From: Gnetum montanum
Lineage: Eukaryota > Streptophyta > Gnetopsida > Gnetales > Gnetaceae
Assembly (NCBI GenBank): GCA_015680685.1
Contig: MNCI01023604.1
Coordinates: 105,611-169,610 of the forward strand
DNA length: 64,000 bases
Reading direction: 5' to 3'
A program made the translations under genes and the position numbers. The notes under the pieces were generated by a model. It saw nothing but the letters and a program-made list of their open reading frames with translations. It ran no database searches and was not told the DNA's origin. Shown piece after piece: positions 42,911 through 54,099 of this stretch (position 1 is the stretch's first letter; each line of letters starts with the position of its first letter).

Positions 42911-45290
42911 CTCTTTTATGACTTGTTTGGTATCTTTGCTAATAGGGTAAAGGTTCCTACCAAGCTATTAATAAAATTGAACCATTTCAAAGAAGTTCTA
43001 GACTGGCTTGGTGCCAACATGGGCCACTTTGGAATTTCAATGGATAGGTTCATGAACCTTGATGCAAAGGAATCATATCATTTGTTTAGGTATTATGCAT
43101 TCCACAAACTACTATTACAAAAGAAGGTAATCAGACTAGCATAGGGGTGAACCTTTAAGAAGGTCTTAATGGAGGTCATCAAATTTGATTGGACAACTAC
43201 TTTGGTTACTAGGCTTCAAGAGAAGTTCCTTAGACTCCATCTTGACACCTCTACAATAATCCATAGTCACTTCACATTTTTTATAGGTTATTTAAAGAGG
43301 TTTGTAGAGTTTCTATGGTGTATAGGAATGGACGATGTATTTTCCAAGATCCAAGCCAACTTTCTAGGCCTTGGATAAGGCACATCTATCCAAGAATGTA
43401 GATGTAGAACCCATTAGAGGGAATGGATGATATGTTATCCATCACCATTAAGAATCTGGATGTTAGGCAATATGAGTCTTTTAATAGTATTAATGATAAT
43501 GAGCCCCTCTCATTTCTTGCTAGTGTTTAGGATGTGAGACAATGGCACATGGAGGCTGAAGGGGTAGCTAGGTAGAAACTCAAGAGGCCTATGAAAGAGA
43601 CACCCCTAGCATTAGATCAACCTATCTCAAAGAAGCTTAAGTTTAAGCTTAAGCTCTCATAGTAGGTAGTTGTAAGACTACTTTTAAATCTGGCTATTTC
43701 ATGTTCTAAAGTTTATGGCTATTTTATGGTTTCATGCATTAACCGAGTTTCTATGTGTTATGGTTTTAGATAAGCATACGGTTATAGTAGCCCAAGCTAC
43801 TATAGAGGCAGAACAAAGGCATGCATAAGAGACACTCCTAAAGTAACCTATGGTTGAAGGACTTGCTAATGTAGGTATCAATGATCTAGATGCCTTGTTT
43901 GATGAGGTGGTACTAGGTACCTCTCCCATCATCATCCTAGAGGAGGGAGAGGAGGAGGAGCCAGGTATAGCTATGCCTTAATATTTTTTTTATATCTCAT
44001 TGGTTATCTTTTGGTTGTCATCTTAATCTTTCGATGATTGCTATGCATATAGTAGTTCATAAACCACCAACACAAGCATCCATTCCTAAGTTTCATGTGA
44101 AGCCATGGGTAGAGACTCTAGAGAAAGTAGAGTTTCTACATGGGATGGATAAGAACATCATCGATCCATTACATTAGGTTGGACTTGAGATAGGTAAGGA
44201 TTTATTTTATGTGTCTTAGTTGTGAGTTATTCTTACATTATTTCTATCTTATGTTCTATTCTATGATTGTATTTTGTGCTTGTGTAGTACCCTTCATGAT
44301 GTGGGATCCCAATAAAGACATGAAGATTGACTTCTTACCAAAGCTTCGCTTTGATGTGTCAAGTGTACTTGTGAAGTTGTACAGGATTGCTACAAATTTA
44401 GTGATGTCCTGTGCAAAAAATTCATGGGAGCTAAAGAGGTCCAACAAATCACCATGAGAGGAAGTTGTAGCCTTAAGAAAAAGGAATCAAAGGTAGGAGG
44501 ACATAATTAGAGATCTATGAGACTATAAGGCCTTTGTGAAAGCCCAAGTGGCTAACATAGGGAAGTTAAAAACTAAGAAGATCACATGGACCCACTACTA
44601 GCATATTGCTTAGGATAAAGTAGTGGTCCTATGAGAGATGGTGGAATGAGGTATGTAGATGGACCTCATCTTCCAAAAGATTGAGGACTAGAAGGATCAC
44701 TACACTTGGATCATAGAGTGGGGAAGGACACAAAAGAACCACAAGAATAAATATAAGGCCAATCATGTGGCCTACATAAAGGGACTTAATGAGGAGTTGG
44801 TTGAATGGTGCAAAAGAGAGCTATTCATTCAAGGATTCCAGGTGGAGAGTGCTTATCAAGTTTTTGAAAGTACTCTAAAGGTAAATAAATCCTATACTCT
44901 TTAGATCACCATGGTTGCAGGTGAGACCTCTATAGCTATTGCTATTCATGGGCCTCCTGCTTGGACTCCTATAGATAGGTTTGACATTCTTTTTAGCATT
45001 GATCTTGAGGATGTTAACTTAATCTACATGAAAAAGGACCAGATCCTCCATTTTTTAGAGAAAGGCCTTCCCCATCTATCCCTAGTAGTAATGGAGTCAG
45101 AATTTCTAAAGGTTTGATATATTTCATGTTTTAGTCTTTGTTTTAAGTCATGATTTTGGATATGGGTTACTAACTAGATATATGTTGTTCCATTTTAGGC
45201 TTCAAGAGATATTAGCAGCCTTGGTAGTGAGGGTGGGAATGACCCACCACTTTCTCCTCTAGATGTCACTCAATAGCCTCCTTTAGTTTA
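42911..45290 (+). pseudogene. Passenger gene of unknown function, 3' exons
   Basis: Continues from VNMEVGAS as LFYDLFGIFANRVKVPTKL, then LNHFKEVLDWLGANMGHFGI, SYHLFRYYAFHKLLLQKK, and after stops LQEKFLRLHLDTSTIIHSHF. Further segments: an acidic LDALFDEVVL ... EEGEEEEPG near 43900; intron 44194-44287 (GTAAGG...TTGTGTAG); MWDPNKDMKIDFLPKLRFDV; Lys/Glu-rich helical sequence to 44880; PPAWTPIDRFDILFSIDLED and ILHFLEKGLPHLSL; intron 45112-45198 (GTTTGA...CATTTTAG); then SRDISSLGSEGGNDPPLSPL. Multi-exon, with stops. Could be a captured host gene or an antisense ORF typical of some plant elements. Confidence 0.5.
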
Positions 45291-45989
45291 GCTTGCTGAT
45301 TATTTATTTTTGTTTTCATGTTAATGGCTAGACTATGTTATAGATGGTTGTTGTTCTTTGATATTTTTGCCACATAGTGTTGACATGGCTATATATGTTA
45401 TGGTCATTTTAATTTTAAATTTAATTATTGGTTTTATTTTAGCTATATGCATTTATAGTAGTAGTGAATACTGTAAATGTTATAAACCTTGAAATCAACT
45501 ATGTTGAAGTTTTTGGTTATAAAATCAAATGGCTAATCGATGTGATAATGGAATAAGAAAAGAGAGATATAGTAATAAAAGGGATGTTTGCTAGTTTTAG
45601 GCCATTGCAGGCATAGGTCATATAGGTTTTTCCAATTTAAGGCCATGGTAGGCCATATCACCAATTTAGAGTCTTAGTGGACTATAGTACTAGTTTAACA
45701 TCTTAGTGGATGGTAGTGCCAATTTAATGTCTTAGCAGACGTTGTCTGGAAGAGATGCTTTTTACAATGTTTAAAACATAGGTAAAAATAAAGAAAGGTT
45801 GTAGAAAATAGGTAAAAATAAAAACAAATTTAGACTATGTGCATAAAAAGTAAAATAACAAATGAAAAGTAAGACTATATGGCTTTCAGTGCATTTGGTC
45901 ATAAAGGTAGGGGAAGGTTAAGGCAAACTTCACTTGTGTAGATTTTTCCTAATCTTTGCAAGATTAGGGAGTGAGTAAGGCCTACTTTG
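45291..45989. other. End of the foreign block and junction with the carrier element
   Basis: AT-rich. Short repeats of the form TAGTGCCAATTTAATGTCTTAGCAGAC lie at 45600-45740. No gene. The exact edge of the insertion could not be read. Confidence 0.4.
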
Positions 45990-46720
45990 TGCCAACTTGT
46001 ATTCATCATCTCCTTTACTTATGATGTTAAAATGGATTTCATCCCATAATGTATCTCATTGTCTTTCATCATCATCATCATTGGCTATCTTGGGTTTTTG
46101 GTCTTCATGGCTAGGAGCTTCCTCTTGAAGCTCCACTTTGGACCCTTATTCTATGTCTACATTGTGGACAGCTAGGGAAGCCACATTGTCATCATGAATG
46201 ATGATTTCACCTTCCTATTAAGGAAGGAGAATTTCTTGATGGATGGATGAGGACATAGCTTGTAACTAAGCCAACCAAGGTCTTCCTACGATCAGGTTGA
46301 ATTCTAGTGTCTCTTCCACCACTAAAAAGTTTGCGGTTGTATGGAATTGTTCTCTAGCTATAAAATCTTAGAAGATACACCCCTTGATGGAAACTCTTGA
46401 CGTATTGAAGGACTTAAGAGTTGTGGTGGTTGTAGGTTATACTTGCTTAGTTAAGCCCAACCATTCAATCATGATGCATGGGATGATGTTGGTTGCCTCC
46501 CCATCATCAACATGCACCTGATGTATTTTAAATTTTCCTATGTATATGGTTATGAATAAAGGGGCTATTGTCACTTTGCCATTCTAGGGATTAACCTTAA
46601 TTTTGTAATCATGAAATTTTACAGGTGTTGATTTCTCCTCCCCTAGTGATGGAGGAATCATCACTACATGGATTGCTTCCTAGTTAGTAGGAATATCCTC
46701 ATTAATGGGTATGAAGGTAA
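45990..46720 (-). pseudogene. Ty3/gypsy protease
   Basis: Aspartic protease that matures Gag-Pol. The minus strand reads FHDYKIKVNP, then IGKFKIHQVHVDDGEATNII with DDGEATN at the D-T/S-G-A active-site position, then IMIEWLGL, LKSFNTSRVSIKGCIF, DFIAREQFHTTANFLVVEET, LEFNLIVGRPWLA and SSIHQEILLP. The GRPWL box is intact and the catalytic Asp is present. The stops break it. The region 13740-14900 is a second copy. It follows gag directly and is then cut off from RT by the foreign block. Confidence 0.82.
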
Positions 46721-47139
46721 AAATTATAACTAGCACCTCATGATGTGTGGTAGAAGTCATGATTAGGTCATATAAGCTTAGGGTTATGTCTTTCTACTTG
46801 AGGGATTTCCTGAATTGGTGCATTGCATTAAGGAAGTTTTTTTCATTGGACATGGGCTTGTCACTATGGTTATGCTTTACTTCCTCCATGCATCCCAAAA
46901 TGTGGAATTCAGCTTTAGGCTTTGGCTATTGTGGCTCTTCCTTGTTGTCTTGGTTGTGGGCTTTGATGTCCTCTTGTGGGTTGTTGGTTAAAGAGGTTGG
47001 GGTAGAGGAGGTCATCGGTATAGCCAAAATGGAAGTGGGCTTTGGTGGGTCCACTTCCTTTCATGCCTCCATCTACCTATCTCTCTTTGGTGGGCTTTTA
47101 CTTATGCTTTTTCTTTGTTTTTCTAAAGTTTTATGGTTG
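46721..47139 (-). other. gag-protease linker
   Basis: Minus-strand Pro/Lys-rich linker without a recognisable domain. The 156-codon plus-strand frame over it (Leu/Trp/Phe-rich) is the antisense shadow of this linker. Confidence 0.45.
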
Positions 47140-49402
47140 TTAGTTGTTGGCTATAACAAAGAGATAATAGCATTGGCTAGCCCACTGCCCCCCCTTTCTA
47201 TCTATCATCCATTGTAGGTCATCCTTCAATGCAAGGTAGAAGTCTATATCATGACCAGGTAATTGATGATAATGGCAGAAGTAGTTTAACTTGAAGTATT
47301 TAGGAAATTGAGGATCATCCTTCATTTCCTGAGTGGGATCTTTGGTTATTTTGCATAGTTACTTATGATTCTTTTAAGTGGCTTTGGTCATTTTTTTATG
47401 TTGTATGTGCCAACTTCTTAATAGTTGGTCTAGGAAATCAAATGGTTTTAATAGCAAGGTAATGTATTTAGACCTGTCCTTCCTTTTGAAGTTAGGTCTA
47501 TTTGTTTTGATGTAGTGGACCTAGAGGTTGATGGTTGATTATTGTAGTCATTGGTAAGAGCCTTAGGCGGGTTGACCTTCAACACTTGGTTTGTGGTCTT
47601 GGTTTCCTTGGTTATAGTTTCTATGGTTGTGTTCTTTTATTTGCTCTTTTCTTTGTCTCTTCAAATATGTTGATTTTTATATGATATATAGGTCAGATCA
47701 TGAATAGCCTCTGTGGAATCCTATATATTTTTAGTTTGTGAGATCACTTGGCTAAGAGATTGTGGATCAAGGTAGTAGAGTTTAGTTTTGATGAAGTCAT
47801 TAATTGCTCCCATGAATATGGCTAACAAGTGGGCTTCAGCTATGGTATTTTATTTAGCAGTCCATTCCATTACTGAATGAATTTTTGTAAGGGCCTCTAC
47901 TTGACCTTCATGAGTTGGTCAAGCATTGTGTCAGGCTTCAAGTTATACTTAAAGTAGTCAAAAAAACTAGGCTACTAAGTCCTCCAAAGAGGATATGGAT
48001 CCTCTAGACAATGCACATTACCAATAAAGTGCTTTCCCAATTAAAGACATAGGGAAAATCTTCATGATGATATGAGGCCATGGCTACAAGAGTAAACATT
48101 CAAATCGAAAGGTAATAAAGTGAGCATTAGGATCTCCTTCTACATTATATTTTCTAAATTGGGAAATGGAAACACCAAGAGGAAGTTTCAAGGATGGGAC
48201 TACAGGACTTATGAGATTGTCCTTGTAGAAGTCCATAATCTTGATAGTTTGTGTGGTAGAGGTTTTAAGCCTCTTCAACTCCTTTTTTTGGTCTTGGATC
48301 ATTTGAAAGGCTTGATCCAAGCTTTGCAATGACCCCATAGGTTGCATGGTTTGTACAAAAGGTTTTGGTGTTTATTATGAGGCTTCTGGCCTTGTTATGA
48401 ATTGCATGATAGAAGGAAAAGGTTGGGTTATCAGAGTGTCTTATGGGCCAAATAGAGAAAAAGATGTTTATGCTAGTACTTGTGGTACAAATGGGACAAA
48501 TGGGGTGTATGACCCTTGTGTTGCTTAGGGTCCCATGGTAGCCCCCACATGAATAGTTAACAGATTTGTGATGGTAAAAACCACCATTGATGGTTTGATG
48601 TATTGAGGTTGTGTTGCAAATGGCATTGATGTGTAATAATTGGTTCTTTGTGGCATTGTTTGAGTGTGATTTATTACTATAACTAGTGTGAGATTTGTCA
48701 TAGTAGGGTAGGAAGGAGTGGAAGATGGTGGAACCATGCCCATGGAGAAAACCATTGATGGTTTTATGTATCGAGGTTGTGTTGCAAATGACATTGATGT
48801 GCAATAGTTGGTTGTTCGTGGCATTTTTTGAGTGTGATTTGTCACTATAACTAGTGTGGGATCTACCATAGTAGGGTAGGAAGGAGTGGAAGATGGTGGA
48901 ACCATGCCCATGGAGAAAAAAAAGCATTAAGGAAAGGTTCTATGACTTTGGAGGATGTTTGTTGGAACACTTCTCCAAGGATGTTTTTAGGCTCAAATTA
49001 TACCTTAAATTCATCCTCCTCTTCCTATTTTTCCCCAAAGGCAGGTTTTTCATCTTCCTATTACATGATAATAAATTGGGTTAGGATGCTAGAATAGACA
49101 TCATTAAGAAAAATTTCTTCATATAGGAAAGGGATGTACTCTTTTCCACCCTTGTGTATGAGCTCAAACTCCCTTTTGGCCTCAACTTCAATTCATGGAA
49201 TTAGCATGCCTGCCTATATTTTGGCACAAATGAAGTTGTAATGATCTTCATTTATGGCTGAAAAATTAGGATTGACCCCTCTAACCCTTAAATATTTCCT
49301 ACATCCAATGATGGTAGGGTCTTTGGGATCATACACCCTCATAGCTTGTTGGCTATGATCTTTGCCAATGAGGGTGAAGGACAAGTTGGTGGATTTACCC
49401 AA
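47140..49402 (-). pseudogene. Ty3/gypsy gag (Pro/Ser/Thr-rich N-terminal region, capsid, zinc knuckle)
   Basis: Virus-like-particle protein. N-terminal segment (49402-49214): DHSQQAMRVYDPKDPTIIGC then VRGVNPNFSAINEDHYNFIC. A Pro/Ser/Thr-rich linker (48911-48525) carries an in-frame duplication. Capsid entry (48347-48084): MGSLQSLDQAFQMIQDQKKE, then PLGVSISQFRKYNVEGDPNA. Nucleocapsid-like end (47325-47140): LNYFCHYHQLPGHDIDFYLA with LKDDLQWMIDRKGG, the CX2H...GH...C/Y-type knuckle common in plant gypsy gag, last Cys lost. Stops separate the segments. Paralogous to 57290-55480. The 220-codon frame at 48927-48265 is out of frame and not the gene. Confidence 0.8.
48584..48919. repeat. 168-bp in-frame tandem duplication in gag
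   Basis: Two copies (about 48584-48751 and 48752-48919) with 168-bp period, equal to 56 codons: MGMVPPSSTPSYPTM...KPSM appears twice in one open frame. Because it keeps frame it may have arisen while gag was still coding. Confidence 0.88.
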
Positions 49403-50381
49403 GTTGGCCTCCCAACTACCTCTATGTTGGGTGTGGTAGGGGGAGGGGGGGTTGAGATAGTAGAAATCTCACACCTTCTTATTTCAATGTTGGAGAGGGT
49501 AGAAAGTTTGAAGAACATAATGAAAACTTGGCAATTTCCAAAGATGGTTTTGGCAAGTTGTCAACTTTTACCACAAAGGAGAGAAAATTAGGCTTGGATA
49601 GTATGGAAACCAACATTAGTTTGGTGGAAAAAAAAGTGGCAAAAAAATTTAAATGGTTATTAGGGCCTCCATGATGGCTTTTCTCTAGAAATTTCATAGT
49701 AGATGTTGTGAAATTTTAGCATCGAAAGCAGTTGTAGCTTCCACATTAAGGTTTCTACTTGTGTNAAACATTGGATTCTTGGGGATTTTTGGCCTTAAAA
49801 ACTAGAAAATGACTATCAACTTGTAATAAAAGAAAATCTAGTCATTAAATTGGTTTCAAACCTCACCAATGCTAGCCTCCCAACTACTTCCATGCTAGGT
49901 AGGGCAAAGAGGGGAAAGAAGGGGTGTGAGATGACAGGAATGTTACACCTCCTACCTTAATGTTGATGTGGAGAAGGTTGAAAACCAAAGTGGAAAGTTG
50001 ATGTTTTTCCACTAAAACTGGTTTAGCTAGTTGCCAATTTTCTCAGCTTGGAAAAGTGGAGAGAAAGCCAACTCATGAAAAAGTTGAACCATCTAATTTA
50101 GAAACCAAAGAATAAAGTTTTGACAATAAAAAGGAACAATGGGGTAGATATATCAACACTAGCATTGGGCTCTGAAATTCATAGTAAATGCTATGAAAAG
50201 ATAAAACCCAACTACTTGCAACTTTCATGCTTTAGTTTTAGTCATAGAGGGGCAAACATGAGCATTGATTCTTCAAAGGTTTTGGCTACAAAAATCAAGG
50301 AAAAGCTTGCAAATGGCAATGAAAATAATAGATCTAATTATATAAGTTAGGTGAAGGTCCCCTTCTAGCTTTAAAAAAATT
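49403..50381 (-). repeat. Duplicated 5' leader between LTR and gag
   Basis: Two diverged copies of about 470 bp (approximately 49400-49860 and 49870-50350) share GCCTCCCAACTAC, TGTTRGGTR, TTCAATGTTGGAGAGGGTWGAAA-type and TTTCATAGTARATG words. It lies between the 5' LTR and gag. A single N lies at 49765. Confidence 0.65.
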
Positions 50382-52026
50382 TGTTGCTATCAAAAACCTT
50401 AATTGCTTGAAGAAAACCAAGGATTCTCAATGCATGTGGTTCTCCAATCTAGAATCCTCAAAGCCTCCATGAGAGAAATGGGATTTCAAGTACCCTGGTT
50501 GGTCCAACAGATCAACTTGGGACTTATAAGATGCAAAATGTGGGAATATAAATAGATTTGAATCGTTCATAGAAAATAAAATTTATTTTTGAACAAAAAA
50601 CTGAAAACTTAAAACTTTATTGAGAAAGAATAAAGACTAAGTTAGAGAAATGTGTACAAATTGGTGCCTCAATGAGCAAAAAGGGGGTTCACTTATGCAA
50701 GAGTTCAAAGCCCATCAATGTGATTTGCTCCATGATTCAAGTGCTAAGCCACTCTTAATGCTATTGAACCTTCTTTCATTACTACAACCTTAGATCTGCA
50801 AGTTGGGTCACTGCTGGGGTGTGAGAAAAGTGAAAAATTTGGATGCCAAATTGCTTCAGGCTAGGGACTAGAAATCCTAGAGATGTAATGTTGAAATCCA
50901 AAATTCACAAATCTCAAGGCTACAATGCTTCCACACTAGGGTTCAAGAGAATGCAAGCATGGGAAATTGTAAGATCTCTTGAATGCTTGAAAATTTTCCA
51001 AGTGTGTTGTTGTGAAAAATTGTATGTATTCAAATTGCTTGATAATGCTACCATTGCTCAAAATTTTGGAACTTCCAAAGTGCTTGTATGCCAAAAGTTG
51101 TTGAAGCTATAAATGATGTTTGAGGTTGGCTTTTATAGGGTTTTTTGGGCCATGAATGAGGCTGCAAATTAGTAATGATTTGGTAGCAAAAATGGCTACA
51201 AATTGGCTATGAAACAACTACAAATTGGCTACAAAATGGTTGAAAATTTGATGTAAATTTGCTACCAAATTTAGGTGAGATGGGTGTCCAAATTTGAGGG
51301 TCTACCATATATAGTAAGTGCTTCCTAGATGGCCATTCTATTTACTATAAATAGTAACTAAGGTACACCTTCCATGCTAAAGATGAATATTTCATGTTGA
51401 GCTCTCCACCATGCTTGTTGAAGTGGCTAGTCAACATTGAAGTACATGAAGTGAATTTTTTTACTTTTGTGGCTTCCACACTGAGGGATTGAATTTTTCA
51501 CACTAGGGATGAAGACTCCATGCTAGGGGATAACTTCCATGATGACAGGGGAATGTTTCCAAGCTAGGGGGAGCTTCCATGCTAGGGGAAAACTTTCCAA
51601 GTTGAGGGGAAAAAGTTTCTAGATTACGGGAAAATTTTTTAGGCTGTGCATTTGGTCTCCATGATTGAAGGGTGAAATTTTCCAAAATTCCCATACTTCC
51701 ATGATCATGGTAGGTGAGATCTACCCCCTACATGTGTTTCCAGCATACAAAAATGTATACCCCCATAAGAAATTTCATTTTTGGCATTCCAAAAGATTTT
51801 TTTGACCTTCCCAAGACTAGATATAAAGAGTAGGTAACGTTTTTCACTTAGGGAATAAAACTTTGACTACTTATGAGGCAATTTCAGTCCAAAAGTATAA
51901 AGTATTGAAGTTTCTCATTGTGGGTTACAAGTTTTACATTTATAATGAAGTTTTGCCTTGGGTTTCATGGGGAGAAAACTACATGGTGAAGATTGGTTAT
52001 AACATGCAAATTTTTGTGGTGTTTCA
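50382..52026 (-). repeat. 5' LTR (1645 bp) of the 22-kb element
   Basis: Minus strand TGAAACACCACAAAAATTTGC to ATAGCAACA. TATA box TATAAAAG at 51130-51137 (minus), AATAAAGTTTT at about 50613-50623. About 70 bp longer than its partner, largely by expansion of an AATTGGCTAC-type repeat (51173-51250). Confidence 0.85.
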
Positions 52027-52830
52027 CTCATCATCTGATGATGATGGTTCATTAATGATAATGCATGGGTACCATGGAAGCTACTCTTTACACCACTACC
52101 TACTTCATAGTGACTGGTTATTAGCATTAGAAAAAAAACTTACTTTGGACGTAGATTACTTAAGGAGAGTGGGAGATGATACCACTAGTGATGTTGCCAT
52201 GTCTAGGAAAACAAGAATTATTCAAATGTTTCGTAGAGATTTTTTGATTGGAGTAAATTATCTACAGTATCATGGATTGACATCTATAGAGCTGCACTTG
52301 GAAAATGTTCATATAAGCTATGTAGATAACATATCAAGGTTAGAATACTTGGAAATGCTTTTGATCTCTATTATGAGGATTTCAAATATAGTACACATAA
52401 TAATGAAGTTTTCTTCCATTAGCATACCAGATTGGAACATTTCATTAATTTAATGGAAAGATTAAATCCCAATGCAGAGTTGAAGGATTGGCAAAATTTC
52501 CAAGTAGAAATTGATGACTATTGTACTACATGGGAAGGTACATTCGATTGACTCTATGCCAAGAATCTCCAACCATTCTTATTGGAAATACTACTCTAAG
52601 TTTTGGGCTAACTAAATATGGATGTCAAAAATTTTCAATGATATCTGATATTGTCTTTAGCATGATGATGGATCTCAATTGATCCCATAACAAAACAAGT
52701 TAAAAGGGAAGATTGCATGTGCATTCAAATGCTGGATTGAGTGAGGGAAAGATAATATATCAAATAGAATCAGAAGTGTTAAAGAAGAACGGGAAAGAAA
52801 TGGAGAAATTAAAAAAACATTTGTATTTCA
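52027..52830 (+). pseudogene. PAP14/ORG1-like gene copy, 3' part (kinase-like and fibrillin domains)
   Basis: Directly after the insertion: SSSDDDGSLMIMHGYHGSYS, LHHYLLHSDWLLALEKKLTL, YLRRVGDDTTSD, FLIGVNYLQYHGLTSIELHL and ENVHIS, resembling the kinase hinge-to-catalytic-loop region with degenerate H-R-D. A frameshift gives HIKVRILGNAFDLYYEDF. About 100 residues of kinase C-lobe are missing, then HTRLEHFINLMERLNPN and KDWQNF, the start of the PAP/fibrillin domain, then PTILIGNTTLSFGLTKYG, KFSMISDIVFSMMMDL and GRLHVHSNAGLSEGKIIYQI. The kinase plus fibrillin order is characteristic of PAP14. Stops and deletions make it dead. Confidence 0.68.
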
Positions 52831-52839
52831 AAAAAAGTG

Positions 52840-54060
52840 GGAGATTATTATTCAATAAGAAAAGGAATTCATGTGATAGTTATCCAACATCCTACATGAA
52901 TAGAATACTTGGCAACTATAGCTTGTATTTCTATAGTAATAGTAACTTCCCAAAGAAGTTATAACTTCCTATGGTGGTTATAACTAAATTCCCATTATGT
53001 TTGTAACTAACCTGAATTTCTCATGATCTTTGTAACTATCGAGAAGCTAATATAAAAAGAGCTTCAAGGGGTGAATGAAAAAAAAATTAGGAAAGGAACT
53101 TGAAAGAAGTATTGAAGATTACTTGTAAAAATAACTTACTAATTGCATCATCAATTCAACTACTTTATTTAAATCCTATGAATTCTTTTCTTCTCATTTT
53201 TCCTTAGTTTCTTATCTAATATTTTAGATAGTATTGTGATTGCTCTTATAGATCTATTTTTGTGTAATATTAGACTTCTTATTTTTTGCCATGTAAGAGC
53301 TTATGTTGTCTTTTAAAAAGCATCTTGAACTATTTATAGTATTGTCTATATGAAATTTCCTATTCAAGTACAAAGGGTCTAGAAAATTTTTGATATTTTG
53401 AGTTGACTTGAAATAGCTTCAATTTTAAATTTTTTCCTTCATATTCAATCTTGAAATTGTCATGGCTTTTCTGATAGCTCTATTATTGAAATCATTGACA
53501 AATATTAACTAGGAATATAATAGCTTGTAGTTTTTCATTTACAAAGAATTTTTGTAGTTTAATAGGAGTGTCTTTTACAAAATTGCTTGTTGAGCTTAGA
53601 GTATTTGGATAATTTGTAAGACTTTAGGTTGAACTGGAATAACTTTATTTCAAAGTATTTCCTTATGTTTAATTTATCTCACTTAAATGTTTGATATTTC
53701 AAAAAAATATACTTTCTTTCTCTTTCTCTTTTAAAATCCATTGAATCTTGCTATATTTTTAGTTTTCTTATCGATCTTTATTTCTAAGGAAAACTAGGAG
53801 TAGATTTCTACAAAATTATGGTTGAGCATTTTGGTGATATTTTATTTGTTTTAAGCACTGTACTATAGGGACTATATCAACTAAGTGACTTGATAAAATA
53901 GGAATCTTTAATGACTATAGTATTCAACAAGGTTAGTTGAATTTCTATTATATTACCTAGTTACAATTTCATACACAAACCCAAGCATTTTTAGCATTCA
54001 TAATAGCAAGCACACATTTACACTTAGTTTGCTTTATTATCATTGAGTTTATTTAGGGGT
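52840..54060 (+). mobile_element. LTR of the plus-strand gypsy lineage (copy 2)
   Basis: Preceded by AAAAAAAGTGGGAGA. TATA-like AATATAAAAAGAGC at about 53049 and end TTTAGGGGTATCTAGGCCTTAG correspond to 15589 and 16333 in the first copy. It is followed by gag of the same lineage. Boundaries are approximate, no target duplication seen. Confidence 0.5.
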
Positions 54061-54099
54061 ATCTAGGCCTTAGTATTTCTAGAAACCAATAAACACCTA

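Larger units (their letters stand above)
29931..52026 (-). mobile_element. 22.1-kb Ty3/gypsy LTR retrotransposon carrying foreign DNA
   Basis: LTRs 50382-52026 (5') and 29931-31505 (3'), both TGAAACACCACAAA...AGCAACA on the minus strand, with the target duplication CTCAT at 29926-29930 and 52027-52031. On the minus strand the order is gag (49400-47140), protease (46720-45990), foreign block (about 45900-35300), RT (34790-33860), RNase H (33620-33130), integrase (32800-32110), polypurine tract (31518-31506). RT-RNase H-integrase is the gypsy order. All ORFs have stops, so the element is dead. Elements over 20 kb with a split between protease and RT recall the Ogre/Tat lineage, but I cannot place it by phylogeny. 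Confidence 0.82.

Noticed and set aside
46747-47217. 156-codon plus-strand frame, Leu/Trp/Phe-rich, membrane-like
   Set aside because: Antisense to the gag-protease linker and zinc-knuckle end of the minus-strand element. Hydrophobicity comes from the complementary codons.
48265-48927. 220-codon minus-strand frame, the longest uninterrupted one in known sequence
   Set aside because: Ser/His/Thr-rich and out of frame with gag. The frame used by 48525-48911, 48084-48347 and 47140-47325 matches gag. Its length reflects the 168-bp in-frame duplication and low stop density.
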